9,552 nucleotides of DNA from an uncultured Clostridia bacterium (GTDB taxonomy: Bacteria; Bacillota; Clostridia; Christensenellales; Pumilibacteraceae), in assembly GCA_934277845.1 (NCBI GenBank), contig CAKQVV010000058.1, positions 1 to 9,552 of the forward strand, written 5' to 3'. Below are positions 1-7,171 of this stretch, in pieces (the stretch's first letter is position 1; each line of letters starts with the position of its first letter). Under the pieces are notes generated by a model that was not told where the DNA came from, did no database searches, and worked only from the letters and a program-made list of their open reading frames with translations. The translations under genes were made by a program, and so were the position numbers.

Positions 1-1903
1 TGTAAAGATCGCCCGAGAGTACCAGTTCGTCGATTCCGCGATAATCGCGGATTTGTTTTTTCACCTGTTCTTTCTCGTCTTTCGACAGTGCGCCTGGATC
101 GAGTTCGTATCCCGTCGCACCAAGAGACGCGATCGCACCGCGGGTTTTCAGCGGCGTCACGCGCCCGGTCTGATGGTTCGGACACGCCGAAACGTGGCAC
201 GACATAGCCGACGTCGGATAGCACAGCGAAGTTCCGTACTGGATCTTCGCGCGATCATAACAGTCCGTACCGTCGCTCGTCCAGATCTGCGGAAAATAGT
301 ACAGCACGCCGCCGTCGAATCTTCCGCCGCCGCCCGCACACCCCTCGAACAATACGTCCGGGAACGCGCTCGTAAGCCTGTCGGCGAGTTCGTAAAAACC
401 GAGCGTATAGCGATGCTGGAACTCACCCTGACGATCGGCTGTCAGCCCGTCCGAATATAATTCCGTCATGTCGCGATTTTTATCCCACTTTATGTACGAA
501 ATATCGTTTTCGGCAAGCAGTCGCGATATAACGCCGACAAGATAATCGACTACTTCGCGCTTCGTGAGATCGAGTACGAGCTGGTTGCGGCTCCTGCAAG
601 GCTCCGTGCCGCGCTTTGCAATCGCGAAATCGGGATGAGCGCGATATAGATCGCTGTCCTCGCTGACCATTTCGGGTTCCAGCCACAGTCCGAATTTAAG
701 TCCGACGCTTTTGCACTTGTCGATAATGCCTTTCAGTCCGCCGGGGAATTTATCGAGGTTTGCGTACCAGTCGCCCAGACTGCAATTATCGGCGTTCCGT
801 CGCGCAAACCAGCCGTCGTCCAGCACGAACGTGTCCGCACCGAGCGATGCGGCTTCGTCGATGATCGCAAAAAGTTTCTCTTCGTTCACGTCGAAATAAG
901 TCGCTTCCCAGTTGTTCAGCACAACGGGGCGTTTCGCGTGCGCGAACGCGGGGTTTATCACCCTGTTTCTGAAAAAGTCGTGATATTCTCTCGACGCCTG
1001 CCCCGCTCCCGCCGCCGAATAACAAAGTGCGACCTGGGGCGCGGTAAACTCTTCGCCGGGCGCGAGTTTCCACGAAAAACCGTAATCGTTCACGCCGCCC
1101 TGAACGCGCAGCCTGCGATTGCTGGACAGTTCCGCAGTGATCGCGAACGAACCGCTGTACAAGAGCGCGAAACAATAACATTCGCCGCTGTTTTCCGTGC
1201 AGTCGGCTGTTTTTACCATAAGAAACGGGTTCATCTGGTGCGACGAATATCCGCGCGTAGATTCTATTCTCGTCGTGCCGTTTTCGATCGGCGCAGTCAC
1301 GGGCGTGCGTTCGCTCGCCCAGTCGCCCGCAAGACACGTCGAGTAAAACCTGCCCGTATCGGGAAGATCGAGACAGAACGAGTACGCGCGTTCGAGCATG
1401 ACCGCTTCGGTACCGCAGTTTTTGATCGTCAGGTACCGCACGAGCACGTCCGAGTCGTCCGACACGATATAGTAAAGGTCGACTGCTAGTTCGGAAAACT
1501 CGTCCTTTACCGTCACGATCAGCGTTTCGTCGGCGTTTCTCACGCCCGGAAGTCCGCAAGGTTTCGCGGCTCCTTCCACGATTTTATGCGATACATAGCG
1601 GAATCCGCTCATTGCGGAACCGTCGGCGCGGCGTGCGATCACTGTCGCCTGACGATAGTCTCCCCGACCGAAACTGCCGATCTCGGACGGCGTATTGCCG
1701 CTCGTCATGTCGCGGTTAATATCGGCGGGATCAGGTTCGGCGCGGAAGCCGTGTTCGCGGATAAGGAAATTCTCGTCGCCGCGTTTTAATTTTTTGCCGT
1801 AGTACAGTTGTTGCAGAATTCCTGCCGCGTCAGCATACATTAGGTATTCGTAGGTTTTGCCGCAAAGAATAAAGCATTTGGTATTGCCGTCGTAAGTTAT
1901 CAT
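1..1903 (-). CDS. GH36 alpha-galactosidase, cytoplasmic, 3'-truncated by window edge
   Basis: This enzyme should hydrolyse terminal alpha-1,6-galactose from imported oligosaccharides such as raffinose-type or galactomannan fragments. The frame is open without a stop from ATG at 1903 to the left edge, giving 634 residues; the family usually has about 720-750, so roughly 100 C-terminal residues are missing. Visible GH36 landmarks are NNWEATYF (330-337), VLDDGWF (DDGW 362-365), LWLEPEM (W407-M412), YIKWDKNR with the expected nucleophile D474, the FEGCAGGGGRFD block around C522, and WTSDGTD with the expected acid/base D544. The 70-residue spacing between the two catalytic aspartates is the one I recall for Geobacillus AgaA. 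An in-frame TAA two codons upstream fixes the start at 1903. There is no signal peptide, so it acts in the cytoplasm. It follows the SGNH gene by 21 bases. One oddity is KWDKNR where KWDMNR is usual. Family assignment is very secure; substrate is inferred. Confidence 0.96.
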   Translation of the reverse strand, partial: MITYDGNTKCFILCGKTYEYLMYADAAGILQQLYYGKKLKRGDENFLIREHGFRAEPDPADINRDMTSGNTPSEIGSFGRGDYRQATVIARRADGSAMSGFRYVSHKIVEGAAKPCGLPGVRNADETLIVTVKDEFSELAVDLYYIVSDDSDVLVRYLTIKNCGTEAVMLERAYSFCLDLPDTGRFYSTCLAGDWASERTPVTAPIENGTTRIESTRGYSSHQMNPFLMVKTADCTENSGECYCFALLYSGSFAITAELSSNRRLRVQGGVNDYGFSWKLAPGEEFTAPQVALCYSAAGAGQASREYHDFFRNRVINPAFAHAKRPVVLNNWEATYFDVNEEKLFAIIDEAASLGADTFVLDDGWFARRNADNCSLGDWYANLDKFPGGLKGIIDKCKSVGLKFGLWLEPEMVSEDSDLYRAHPDFAIAKRGTEPCRSRNQLVLDLTKREVVDYLVGVISRLLAENDISYIKWDKNRDMTELYSDGLTADRQGEFQHRYTLGFYELADRLTSAFPDVLFEGCAGGGGRFDGGVLYYFPQIWTSDGTDCYDRAKIQYGTSLCYPTSAMSCHVSACPNHQTGRVTPLKTRGAIASLGATGYELDPGALSKDEKEQVKKQIRDYRGIDELVLSGDLY

Positions 1904-1912
1904 TCTTTAATA

Positions 1913-1917
1913 TTTCC
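1913..1917 (-). promoter_or_regulatory. Weak ribosome binding site of the GH36 gene
   Basis: GGAAA lies 9 bases before the ATG at 1903, inside the 21-base gap after the SGNH stop. It is a weaker match to AGGAGG than the other ribosome binding sites in the operon, so GH36 translation may partly depend on ribosomes finishing the upstream gene. Inference from spacing only. Confidence 0.45.
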
Positions 1918-1924
1918 GTTTTCT

Positions 1925-3235
1925 TTATCCCGGTAACCGATTCCCGACAACGGTTTGCATCAGTACCTGCGCGTAAACGCGGTGTCCGTAATCGCCCGGG
2001 TGATTCACGTTGTTGCTCGTATAATCTATAAAACGCTTGCTTTTATTTATCTCTTGAAAAACACTCGTCACGTCCGCAAACGCGACCGCCGTTCTCTCTT
2101 CCGCAATGCGGCGAAGTACAGCCTTGTACTCCGGCTGACGCGCGAGTATGGGCGTGCGGTTGCCCCAGTTCACACGGATTTCGGCGTTCGGAAGCATCGG
2201 GGACACTAGCACGATTTCCGTTTTCGGATTACGCTCGGTTATGCGATCGATTATATTTTCGATATTGTCGCCGTAGTCGGCGTGCGCGATGTCCACGCCG
2301 TCGTTCATGCCGAACGCGATCACGACGAGATCGGGCGAATACGCCAGCATATTGCCGAAGTTTTCCACACCGTCCTGCTCGTACAACGCCCACCTGCTCG
2401 TCTTTCCCGCAAGCGAAAAGTTTTTAAGTTCGACCTTTTCCTCGCCGAATCTCGATTTCAGCGAAGCCGCAAAAAGTTCGGCATACGGCGGACAATGCGG
2501 CGCAATGTCCACGTTTTCGTACCCCGAAGCCGTCCAGCCTTGCGAAATACTGTCGCCGAGCACCGCGATTTTCAGTTTCGCCGTGCCGCTGCCGAGTATC
2601 GTATTCGTGCGCGGCAAGCGGTCGGACTGAGACGCGGGCACGCTGCCCGTCCACAGTGCGGAATGACGATAGGTCACGACGATTTGCCACTCGGTCATGC
2701 CGGCATGATGCTCGCCGTTTTCTAATATGGCCTCGCGGTAAATCTGCGCGCCGCTGCCGTAACGCTCGGGCATCATCGAGCCGGAAGTCGGATCGTAGAC
2801 GTCGATATAGAATTTATCGTAATCGATAGCTTTTATCGCCCCGTCGGGATTGATTTGCAGTTTGCCGTCGGGCGTGAGCGAATAGTCCTTACCCTCTTCG
2901 TAAAGGACGTCCAGTCCGAAACTTCGCACCGACACGATTTGTTTCATCGGGTACAGCATTTTTATCGGCGCGATCGAGCCGTCTTTTTCTTTTCTCACGA
3001 ACGCGCTCTCCGCTCTCGCCACTCCGCCGTCGTTCCACACGGGCGTCATGTACGAGTCGAGATCGAACTCTCCCGGATCGTAACCGGACAATTCTTCGTG
3101 CGTGCCGTCGGGAAGATCCGGATCGACGTAAGCCATGCCGCCGTCGTCACGCCCGCCGTCCGGCGCGGACGCACAAGCCGCGAGCGGAAACGCGAGAAGC
3201 AAAACGCCGAGTAAAACCGCAATAAATTTTTTCAT
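1925..3235 (-). CDS. SGNH/GDSL hydrolase lipoprotein, probable carbohydrate esterase
   Basis: Probable surface esterase, perhaps removing acetyl groups from a polysaccharide so that glycosidases can reach it. The 436-residue protein starts with a lipoprotein signal peptide ending in the lipobox LAAC (lipidated C21), followed by a Gly/Asp-rich linker. Residues about 50-215 form a beta-rich N-terminal domain with the phrase LLYPMKQIVSVRSF-like at 94-106 and YEEGKDYSL (112-120), a pattern I associate with domains placed in front of many bacterial SGNH esterases. The SGNH fold follows: GDS with nucleophile S229 (LGDSISQGW), G277 in LAGKTS, N311 in FGMND (308-312), and H412 in NNVNHPGDYGHRVYA. The position three residues before H412, where Asp is common, is N409. 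A strong AGGAG site decides the ATG at 3235. The gene sits between the GH39-like gene (12-base gap) and GH36. The fold is secure; acetyl specificity is inferred. Confidence 0.9.
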   Translation of the reverse strand: MKKFIAVLLGVLLLAFPLAACASAPDGGRDDGGMAYVDPDLPDGTHEELSGYDPGEFDLDSYMTPVWNDGGVARAESAFVRKEKDGSIAPIKMLYPMKQIVSVRSFGLDVLYEEGKDYSLTPDGKLQINPDGAIKAIDYDKFYIDVYDPTSGSMMPERYGSGAQIYREAILENGEHHAGMTEWQIVVTYRHSALWTGSVPASQSDRLPRTNTILGSGTAKLKIAVLGDSISQGWTASGYENVDIAPHCPPYAELFAASLKSRFGEEKVELKNFSLAGKTSRWALYEQDGVENFGNMLAYSPDLVVIAFGMNDGVDIAHADYGDNIENIIDRITERNPKTEIVLVSPMLPNAEIRVNWGNRTPILARQPEYKAVLRRIAEERTAVAFADVTSVFQEINKSKRFIDYTSNNVNHPGDYGHRVYAQVLMQTVVGNRLPG

Positions 3236-3241
3236 CGTTTT

Positions 3242-3250
3242 TCTCCTCTA
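3242..3250 (-). promoter_or_regulatory. Ribosome binding site of the SGNH gene, abutting the GH39-like stop codon
   Basis: Read on the minus strand, the stop TAG of the GH39-like gene (3250-3248) is followed directly by AGGAGA (3247-3242), then a 6-base spacer and the ATG at 3235. This is the strongest Shine-Dalgarno match in the downstream half of the operon and supports coupled translation of the two genes. Confidence 0.8.
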
Positions 3251-5275
3251 TTCCAGCGTAATCTTCGCCAGCGCGCCGCTGCCCGCGTTCTTTATAAAGT
3301 AACTTATCTCTATTATTCCGTCCCAGTTCCCGGGCGCGTTTGCGGCAAGATCCAGCGAATACTTGCCGTTAGTCCCGAAAACGTGGCTTTCGTCCGAGCG
3401 TTCGCACGTTCCGAACGGCAGATCGGGTTCGGCAGTAAAGCCTGCCGCCGAGATCCTGACCGATTTTACGAACCCTTCGACAGTGTGGTAATCCACTCTC
3501 ACGCCGAGTGCGGCATTCTCGCCCGGGTTAAGTTCGCCGTAGGTTTTCACGGAAAAATTCAGTTTGCCGATCTTGTTCGCGCCGCTCGTAATAACTGCCG
3601 CGCTCGCCTCGCCCTCGTCGCTGCCAAGCATGCCGAGATAAGCGTTGAAACTGCCGTTGAACACGTCGGCAAACGGCTTGTCGTCGCCGCGATCGGTATA
3701 GCAATATTCCTTTTTGATAAGATTGCCGATATTCGCGGTTCTGTCGAGTTCGCTCTTGTTTTCCGCAGCGTTGAACTCGATATAGTACGCGCCGTTCACT
3801 GGGATTTCCAGCGTGATACTGCCCTTGTCTTTCGGCTTTTTGACGGTTTTATATACTTCCGGCGTCTTGTCGGGCAGCCTTTTGACGTAGTAATCGGGAA
3901 GTATTCCGTACACCGTACAGGTTTCGGTTCCCGCCGGCAAACCCGACCAGTCTATCGTGACCGTTTGCGTTTCTTTCAGCGCGCGGTTGTAGACGATCGC
4001 GCCCGCACGAAGCGAGTCCGCGCCCGCCAGCACGCCCGCGTTATCGCCGTCGCCGTTCGTTTTCACGCGGGTTACGGGCAGTCTGCCGTAAGACCACAGC
4101 GCGTGATACACGGGATTGACCGCGAGATACGGCTCGAACAATCCGAACTGCTCGGACGCGATCCACATCGGCCAGGAAACGCGCGTCACGTCCGAAGCCT
4201 CGTTGATTCTCTCGATTGCGTCGTAAAACGCCCACACTCGCTCGTAAGTGTCGCTCATCTGACTCTTTCCGCCGTAAAAATCGTTGGATACAGGGTGGTA
4301 TTCGGTCAGATGCTGCTGCACTTTTCTTATATCGTAAGTCTTTGAGGTCTTATCGAATGCCTTGCGCACTTCGCCCAGCTGATAGGTAAAGTTGTTCTCG
4401 CCCGTGCCGCTGGTGTAATCGCCCTCGAGATCGCCGTCGGACGGTCCGTAAAAGTGCCAGGAAAAGCCGTCGGGCATCGCGCCGCTTTCCGCGGAAGTTT
4501 TGAAAAAGTAGTCCCAGCCGGTGGTAAGTTCGCCGCCGAGCGTAACCTGTTCGTTTATGAATTTCAAAGGTCTTGCCAGTCCCGCGGAAACGACGGACGA
4601 AAACTCGTTCGCGTCGTAATACGCTTTCGCCGCGGTGATAACCGTATTTATCCACTCTTCGGTACTGCCCAGCCAGTAAACGTTGCCTTCGAGATCGGGT
4701 TCGTTCCAGGTTTCCAGCGTCGCGTAAATATCGTTGCGTTTGAGATAATCCGCGACGTTATAGCAAAATTCGTAATAACGTTTTTGATCCGGCACGTTCC
4801 GAAAATCCAGGTCGTCGCCCTGTTTCGTCGCGTAGGCGGGCGTACCCACCGCCGCAAGGTACGGCGAAACGCCGTTTGTCCTGCACGCGTCGATAAACTC
4901 GCGGGCAAGGTCCCACTCTTTATCCGAGCCGCCGCTGCCTCCGTTCCTGCCGATAGGCTTGCCTATGCCGTTCTGCTCGTTGCCGAACATAAGGTCGATA
5001 CGGAAGTTATCGGGTTTCAGCTCGGTTATGCCGCTCAAAGTGCCGAGTGCGGCGGGATCGAGCGTGCCGTCCGCCTCGCCCATAAAAGTCCAGGTCGGAT
5101 TGAACATATCCGTTTTTTTCAGGTTTTGCGGCAACGTGCCGTCCACCGCCGAAAAATCCACGGAGATGCGCGTCCCTTTGTCGCCGCACGCCGCGAGAGT
5201 ACCCAGCGAACCCGCGCAAACGCCCAGCGACAAAAGCACCGCGACAATTTTATTTTTAACCGATCGTTTTTTCAT
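3248..5275 (-). CDS. GH39-like clan GH-A glycoside hydrolase lipoprotein with extra C-terminal beta domain
   Basis: Probable surface-anchored retaining glycosidase; GH39 includes beta-xylosidases, alpha-L-iduronidases and related activities. The 675-residue protein has a lipoprotein signal with lipobox LAAC (C30). A (beta/alpha)8 barrel spans about 38-395: it contains TWNEPD with the likely acid/base E192, WHFYG at 273-277, and HLTEYHP with the likely nucleophile E325. The E192-E325 spacing suits clan GH-A. Residues about 395-512 look like the beta-sandwich that usually follows the GH39 barrel (AGAIVYNRA, then GAYYIEF). Residues about 520-675 form a further beta-rich domain, possibly carbohydrate binding, that I do not recognise. 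The ATG at 5275 is 8 bases after the preceding gene's stop, and its TGAGGTGA ribosome site overlaps that stop. The catalytic architecture is confident; the exact family (GH39 or a neighbouring GH-A family) and substrate are not. Confidence 0.87.
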   Translation of the reverse strand: MKKRSVKNKIVAVLLSLGVCAGSLGTLAACGDKGTRISVDFSAVDGTLPQNLKKTDMFNPTWTFMGEADGTLDPAALGTLSGITELKPDNFRIDLMFGNEQNGIGKPIGRNGGSGGSDKEWDLAREFIDACRTNGVSPYLAAVGTPAYATKQGDDLDFRNVPDQKRYYEFCYNVADYLKRNDIYATLETWNEPDLEGNVYWLGSTEEWINTVITAAKAYYDANEFSSVVSAGLARPLKFINEQVTLGGELTTGWDYFFKTSAESGAMPDGFSWHFYGPSDGDLEGDYTSGTGENNFTYQLGEVRKAFDKTSKTYDIRKVQQHLTEYHPVSNDFYGGKSQMSDTYERVWAFYDAIERINEASDVTRVSWPMWIASEQFGLFEPYLAVNPVYHALWSYGRLPVTRVKTNGDGDNAGVLAGADSLRAGAIVYNRALKETQTVTIDWSGLPAGTETCTVYGILPDYYVKRLPDKTPEVYKTVKKPKDKGSITLEIPVNGAYYIEFNAAENKSELDRTANIGNLIKKEYCYTDRGDDKPFADVFNGSFNAYLGMLGSDEGEASAAVITSGANKIGKLNFSVKTYGELNPGENAALGVRVDYHTVEGFVKSVRISAAGFTAEPDLPFGTCERSDESHVFGTNGKYSLDLAANAPGNWDGIIEISYFIKNAGSGALAKITLE

Positions 5276-5278
5276 TAG

Positions 5279-5286
5279 TCACCTCA
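5279..5286 (-). promoter_or_regulatory. Ribosome binding site of the GH39-like gene, overlapping the upstream stop
   Basis: On the minus strand, TGAGGTGA contains the TGA stop of the small lipoprotein (5286-5284) and the GAGGTG Shine-Dalgarno for the ATG at 5275. The overlap implies translational coupling. Confidence 0.75.
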
Positions 5287-5826
5287 GTATTCCACCGACA
5301 CGCGCACGTCCGTCAAGTCGTTTTCGCTGCCGTAGCCTGCGTTCAGCACGAAATACAGGCTTTCGCCCTTTTTAATATCCGTCGTAAATTCGCCCGAATC
5401 CGCGCTTTCCTTGCCGTTGCCGACGAGCGAAACTTCGGCAAGCGTTTCTTTCGCGCCGTTCCCGAGCACCGAAAACAGCACACCGTCGTCGGTTTCGATC
5501 TGTATTCCGATCAGTTTAACAGAAAATTTAACCGTAACTTTGCCGCTCTTCGGCGCGTCGAAGCGCAGAATAACGTCCTCGTTCTGATGCGGTTTCCACT
5601 CGCTGCCGCACGCCGTCGTCAGCGAAGAATTGTAGCACCCCTTGTACTCGTTGTAGGTCATGAGCGTCGGCTGAAACGACGCGTCGCCGAACATATACGT
5701 CCAGCCTCTGTATCCTTGCTTCGCGGCGAAATCGGCTACGTTGTCATAGCGTTTGTCCGTGCCCGCGCACGCGAAACAGCACGCGCAGCAAGCCAACGCC
5801 GCAATTATCGCAGTAAGTTTTTTCAT
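5284..5826 (-). CDS. Small secreted lipoprotein with one beta-rich, putative glycan-binding module
   Basis: I do not recognise a named family. The protein has 180 residues from the ATG at 5826. That start is preferred over an in-frame GTG at 5838 because AGGTGG lies 8 bases upstream of it and KKL follows directly, giving a normal signal peptide. The signal is Cys-rich (C13, C14, C16, C17, C20), and the lipobox is atypical; C20 in CFAC is the likeliest lipidated residue. The rest, about 30-180, is one beta-sandwich-like module: QGYRGWTYMFG (37-47), an aromatic LMTYNEYKG stretch, KPH near 78-80, KSGKVTVKFSV (93-103), DDGVLFSVLGNG (113-124) and KKGESLYFVLNAG (142-154). These landmarks recur in the same order in the second module of the preceding gene product. 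Context suggests a surface glycan-binding partner of the hydrolases and transporter. Gene reality is secure; function is inference. Confidence 0.85.
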   Translation of the reverse strand: MKKLTAIIAALACCACCFACAGTDKRYDNVADFAAKQGYRGWTYMFGDASFQPTLMTYNEYKGCYNSSLTTACGSEWKPHQNEDVILRFDAPKSGKVTVKFSVKLIGIQIETDDGVLFSVLGNGAKETLAEVSLVGNGKESADSGEFTTDIKKGESLYFVLNAGYGSENDLTDVRVSVEY

Positions 5827-5831
5827 GATTC

Positions 5832-7136
5832 TTACCACCTCTTCCCGAGCATAAGTCCCGCGCCCGCTGCGAGCACCGCCAAAGCAGCCGAAGCCGCTTT
5901 ACCGCTGCCGCAGCCGGTGTTTTCCTTTTCTTCCGCCGCGTTAGCATTCAGAATTTCCGCTTCGTTTTTCGCAAGCGACAGATACGCGTCAAGGTCGGTA
6001 TCCGGATATGCGATCGCAATTTCGTCGCAGTAGATATTCGTTATAAACTCCACGCCGTCGCCTACTTCGTCCTGTTTTTTGCCGGTGCCGAGCGAATAGA
6101 TCACGGTATCGCCCTTTTTGACGGCAAGCCGCGTTTCGGGAATGACGTACACTTTTTTGCCGTAGTGATCGCAGGTTTCTTCCCACAGTTTTTCTCCGTT
6201 GAAATACAGTCCCGCGACCGCGCCGTCACCCTCGTGCGAGTTGCGCATGACGAAGCCGCCGACCGTAATCGTGCCGTCGAAATCCGACACCCAGATTTTA
6301 AGGTCGTCGAACTTGCCCGACGGGTGCATTTGCGTCTGTCCGATGAACTGATAATTGAATCTGCCCGTCCAGCGATAGTCGCCGTAAACGTACCTGTGAT
6401 TCATGAGAATATACTTTTCCGGCGTGCCGTAGGCGTAGTACCAGCCGTACTTGCCCTGCTCGTCCGAATAGTTCCTTACGGGTGCCGTCGAGCAGCCGAT
6501 GTCGTCAGTGAGTTCGACCGCGCCGGCGTTTTCGTCGGGCGTAAACACCGCGCCGAAAACCGTTGTGTTCCCGTCGCTGTCGTTGTTGCCGTTGTTGTTT
6601 ACCGACAGTGCGATAAGGTCGCCCGCGTTCACTCTGACGCCCACGATCTCGAAACGTACCGGCACGTCGCCAGTCACTTCGTAATCGGCGTAATTCTCGT
6701 CGATCGCGCGCGCATCGCCGTAAACGCCGTCCGTATACTCGCGTTTTTCTATCGAGAAGCGTATGCCGTTCACGTTGCGGTCGGGATTTTTATCCGCGTC
6801 GGCTTTCAGCCGCACGCTGCCGCGAAGCGTGACCGTTCCGGGCGCGGTAAAACGAAACGCTTTTATCGTGTCGCCGTAGTTCCCGGGGTGCAGGTTGACC
6901 GCACCGCCGCTTTCCGTTTCGACCTGCGCGTAAGTATCGGTATCGGTGTATCGCCACAGCCCTCCCGAAACCTCGTAAGTGCGGAAATACCGTCCGCCGA
7001 AATCCCCGTAAAGGTAGTACGTTTCGGGCGAAATCGAAGTTTCGGCGTCAGCCGTGCTTTTACACGGCACGACGGCAATCGCGACGAGCGTGAGTATCGG
7101 CAATAAAAATAGAATCAGTCGTTTTCTTTTTCTCAT
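5832..7136 (-). CDS. Secreted two-module protein with Cys-containing C-terminal membrane anchor
   Basis: No named family recognised. The 434-residue protein starts at ATG 7136; an in-frame GTG at 7142 is rejected because it would sit almost on the AAAGGCGG ribosome site. A basic-hydrophobic signal peptide (MRKRKR, then a hydrophobic core) probably ends at ADA (29-31). Two beta-rich modules follow, about 39-198 and 222-380. Shared landmarks include HP (H83, H271), PGTVTLRG (99-106) against DGTITVGG (287-294), a basic-small residue turn before a beta strand (VNAGDLIALS against KKGDTVIYS), and a late aromatic strand. After a charged Asp/Ala/Glu-rich linker, the tail from about 406 reads TGCGSG, then a 15-residue hydrophobic Ala/Leu stretch, then GKRW. 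That three-part tail resembles protein-sorting signals with an invariant Cys. It lies 35 bases after the solute-binding gene and 5 bases before the small lipoprotein. Inferred role: surface binding of the target glycan. Confidence 0.87.
   Translation of the reverse strand: MRKRKRLILFLLPILTLVAIAVVPCKSTADAETSISPETYYLYGDFGGRYFRTYEVSGGLWRYTDTDTYAQVETESGGAVNLHPGNYGDTIKAFRFTAPGTVTLRGSVRLKADADKNPDRNVNGIRFSIEKREYTDGVYGDARAIDENYADYEVTGDVPVRFEIVGVRVNAGDLIALSVNNNGNNDSDGNTTVFGAVFTPDENAGAVELTDDIGCSTAPVRNYSDEQGKYGWYYAYGTPEKYILMNHRYVYGDYRWTGRFNYQFIGQTQMHPSGKFDDLKIWVSDFDGTITVGGFVMRNSHEGDGAVAGLYFNGEKLWEETCDHYGKKVYVIPETRLAVKKGDTVIYSLGTGKKQDEVGDGVEFITNIYCDEIAIAYPDTDLDAYLSLAKNEAEILNANAAEEKENTGCGSGKAASAALAVLAAGAGLMLGKRW
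5835..5840 (-). promoter_or_regulatory. Ribosome binding site deciding the start of the small lipoprotein
   Basis: AGGTGG, 8 bases before the ATG at 5826, lies within the last codons of the upstream gene. An alternative GTG at 5838 falls inside this motif and so cannot be served by it; this places the start at 5826. Confidence 0.75.
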
Positions 7137-7141
7137 AAGCA

Positions 7142-7149
7142 CCGCCTTT
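7142..7149 (-). promoter_or_regulatory. Ribosome binding site deciding the start of the two-module protein
   Basis: AAAGGCGG on the minus strand gives about 8 bases between AAAGG and the ATG at 7136. The GTG whose first base is at 7142 overlaps the end of the motif, so the ATG is favoured. The 35-base gap around it shows no hairpin or promoter-like boxes that I can see. Confidence 0.6.
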
Positions 7150-7171
7150 CAGGATTCCGGTTGCGTATTTT

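Noticed and set aside
259..267. EF-hand-like DNDGDG in the solute-binding protein (residue positions given) as sign of a separate calcium domain
   Set aside because: It is a single short loop within the binding-protein fold, seen in related binding proteins, so it is not a separate domain.
938..1489. Plus-strand open frame of 183 codons
   Set aside because: Antisense to GH36, Arg-rich and motif-free.
786..1559. Minus-strand open frame of 257 codons
   Set aside because: Out of frame with the GH36 gene that fully covers it; its Arg-rich translation has no motifs, whereas the GH36 frame has all catalytic blocks.
3383..4345. Plus-strand open frame of 320 codons
   Set aside because: It lies antisense to the GH39-like gene, has an Arg/Val-rich composition without motifs, and has no need of explanation beyond codon bias of the real gene.
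4454..5278. Plus-strand open frame of 274 codons
   Set aside because: Antisense shadow of the GH39-like gene; no recognisable domain, low-complexity basic composition.
7137..7171. Possible internal promoter or terminator in the widest intergenic gap
   Set aside because: Only 35 bases; no inverted repeat with a T-run and no recognisable -35/-10 pair.
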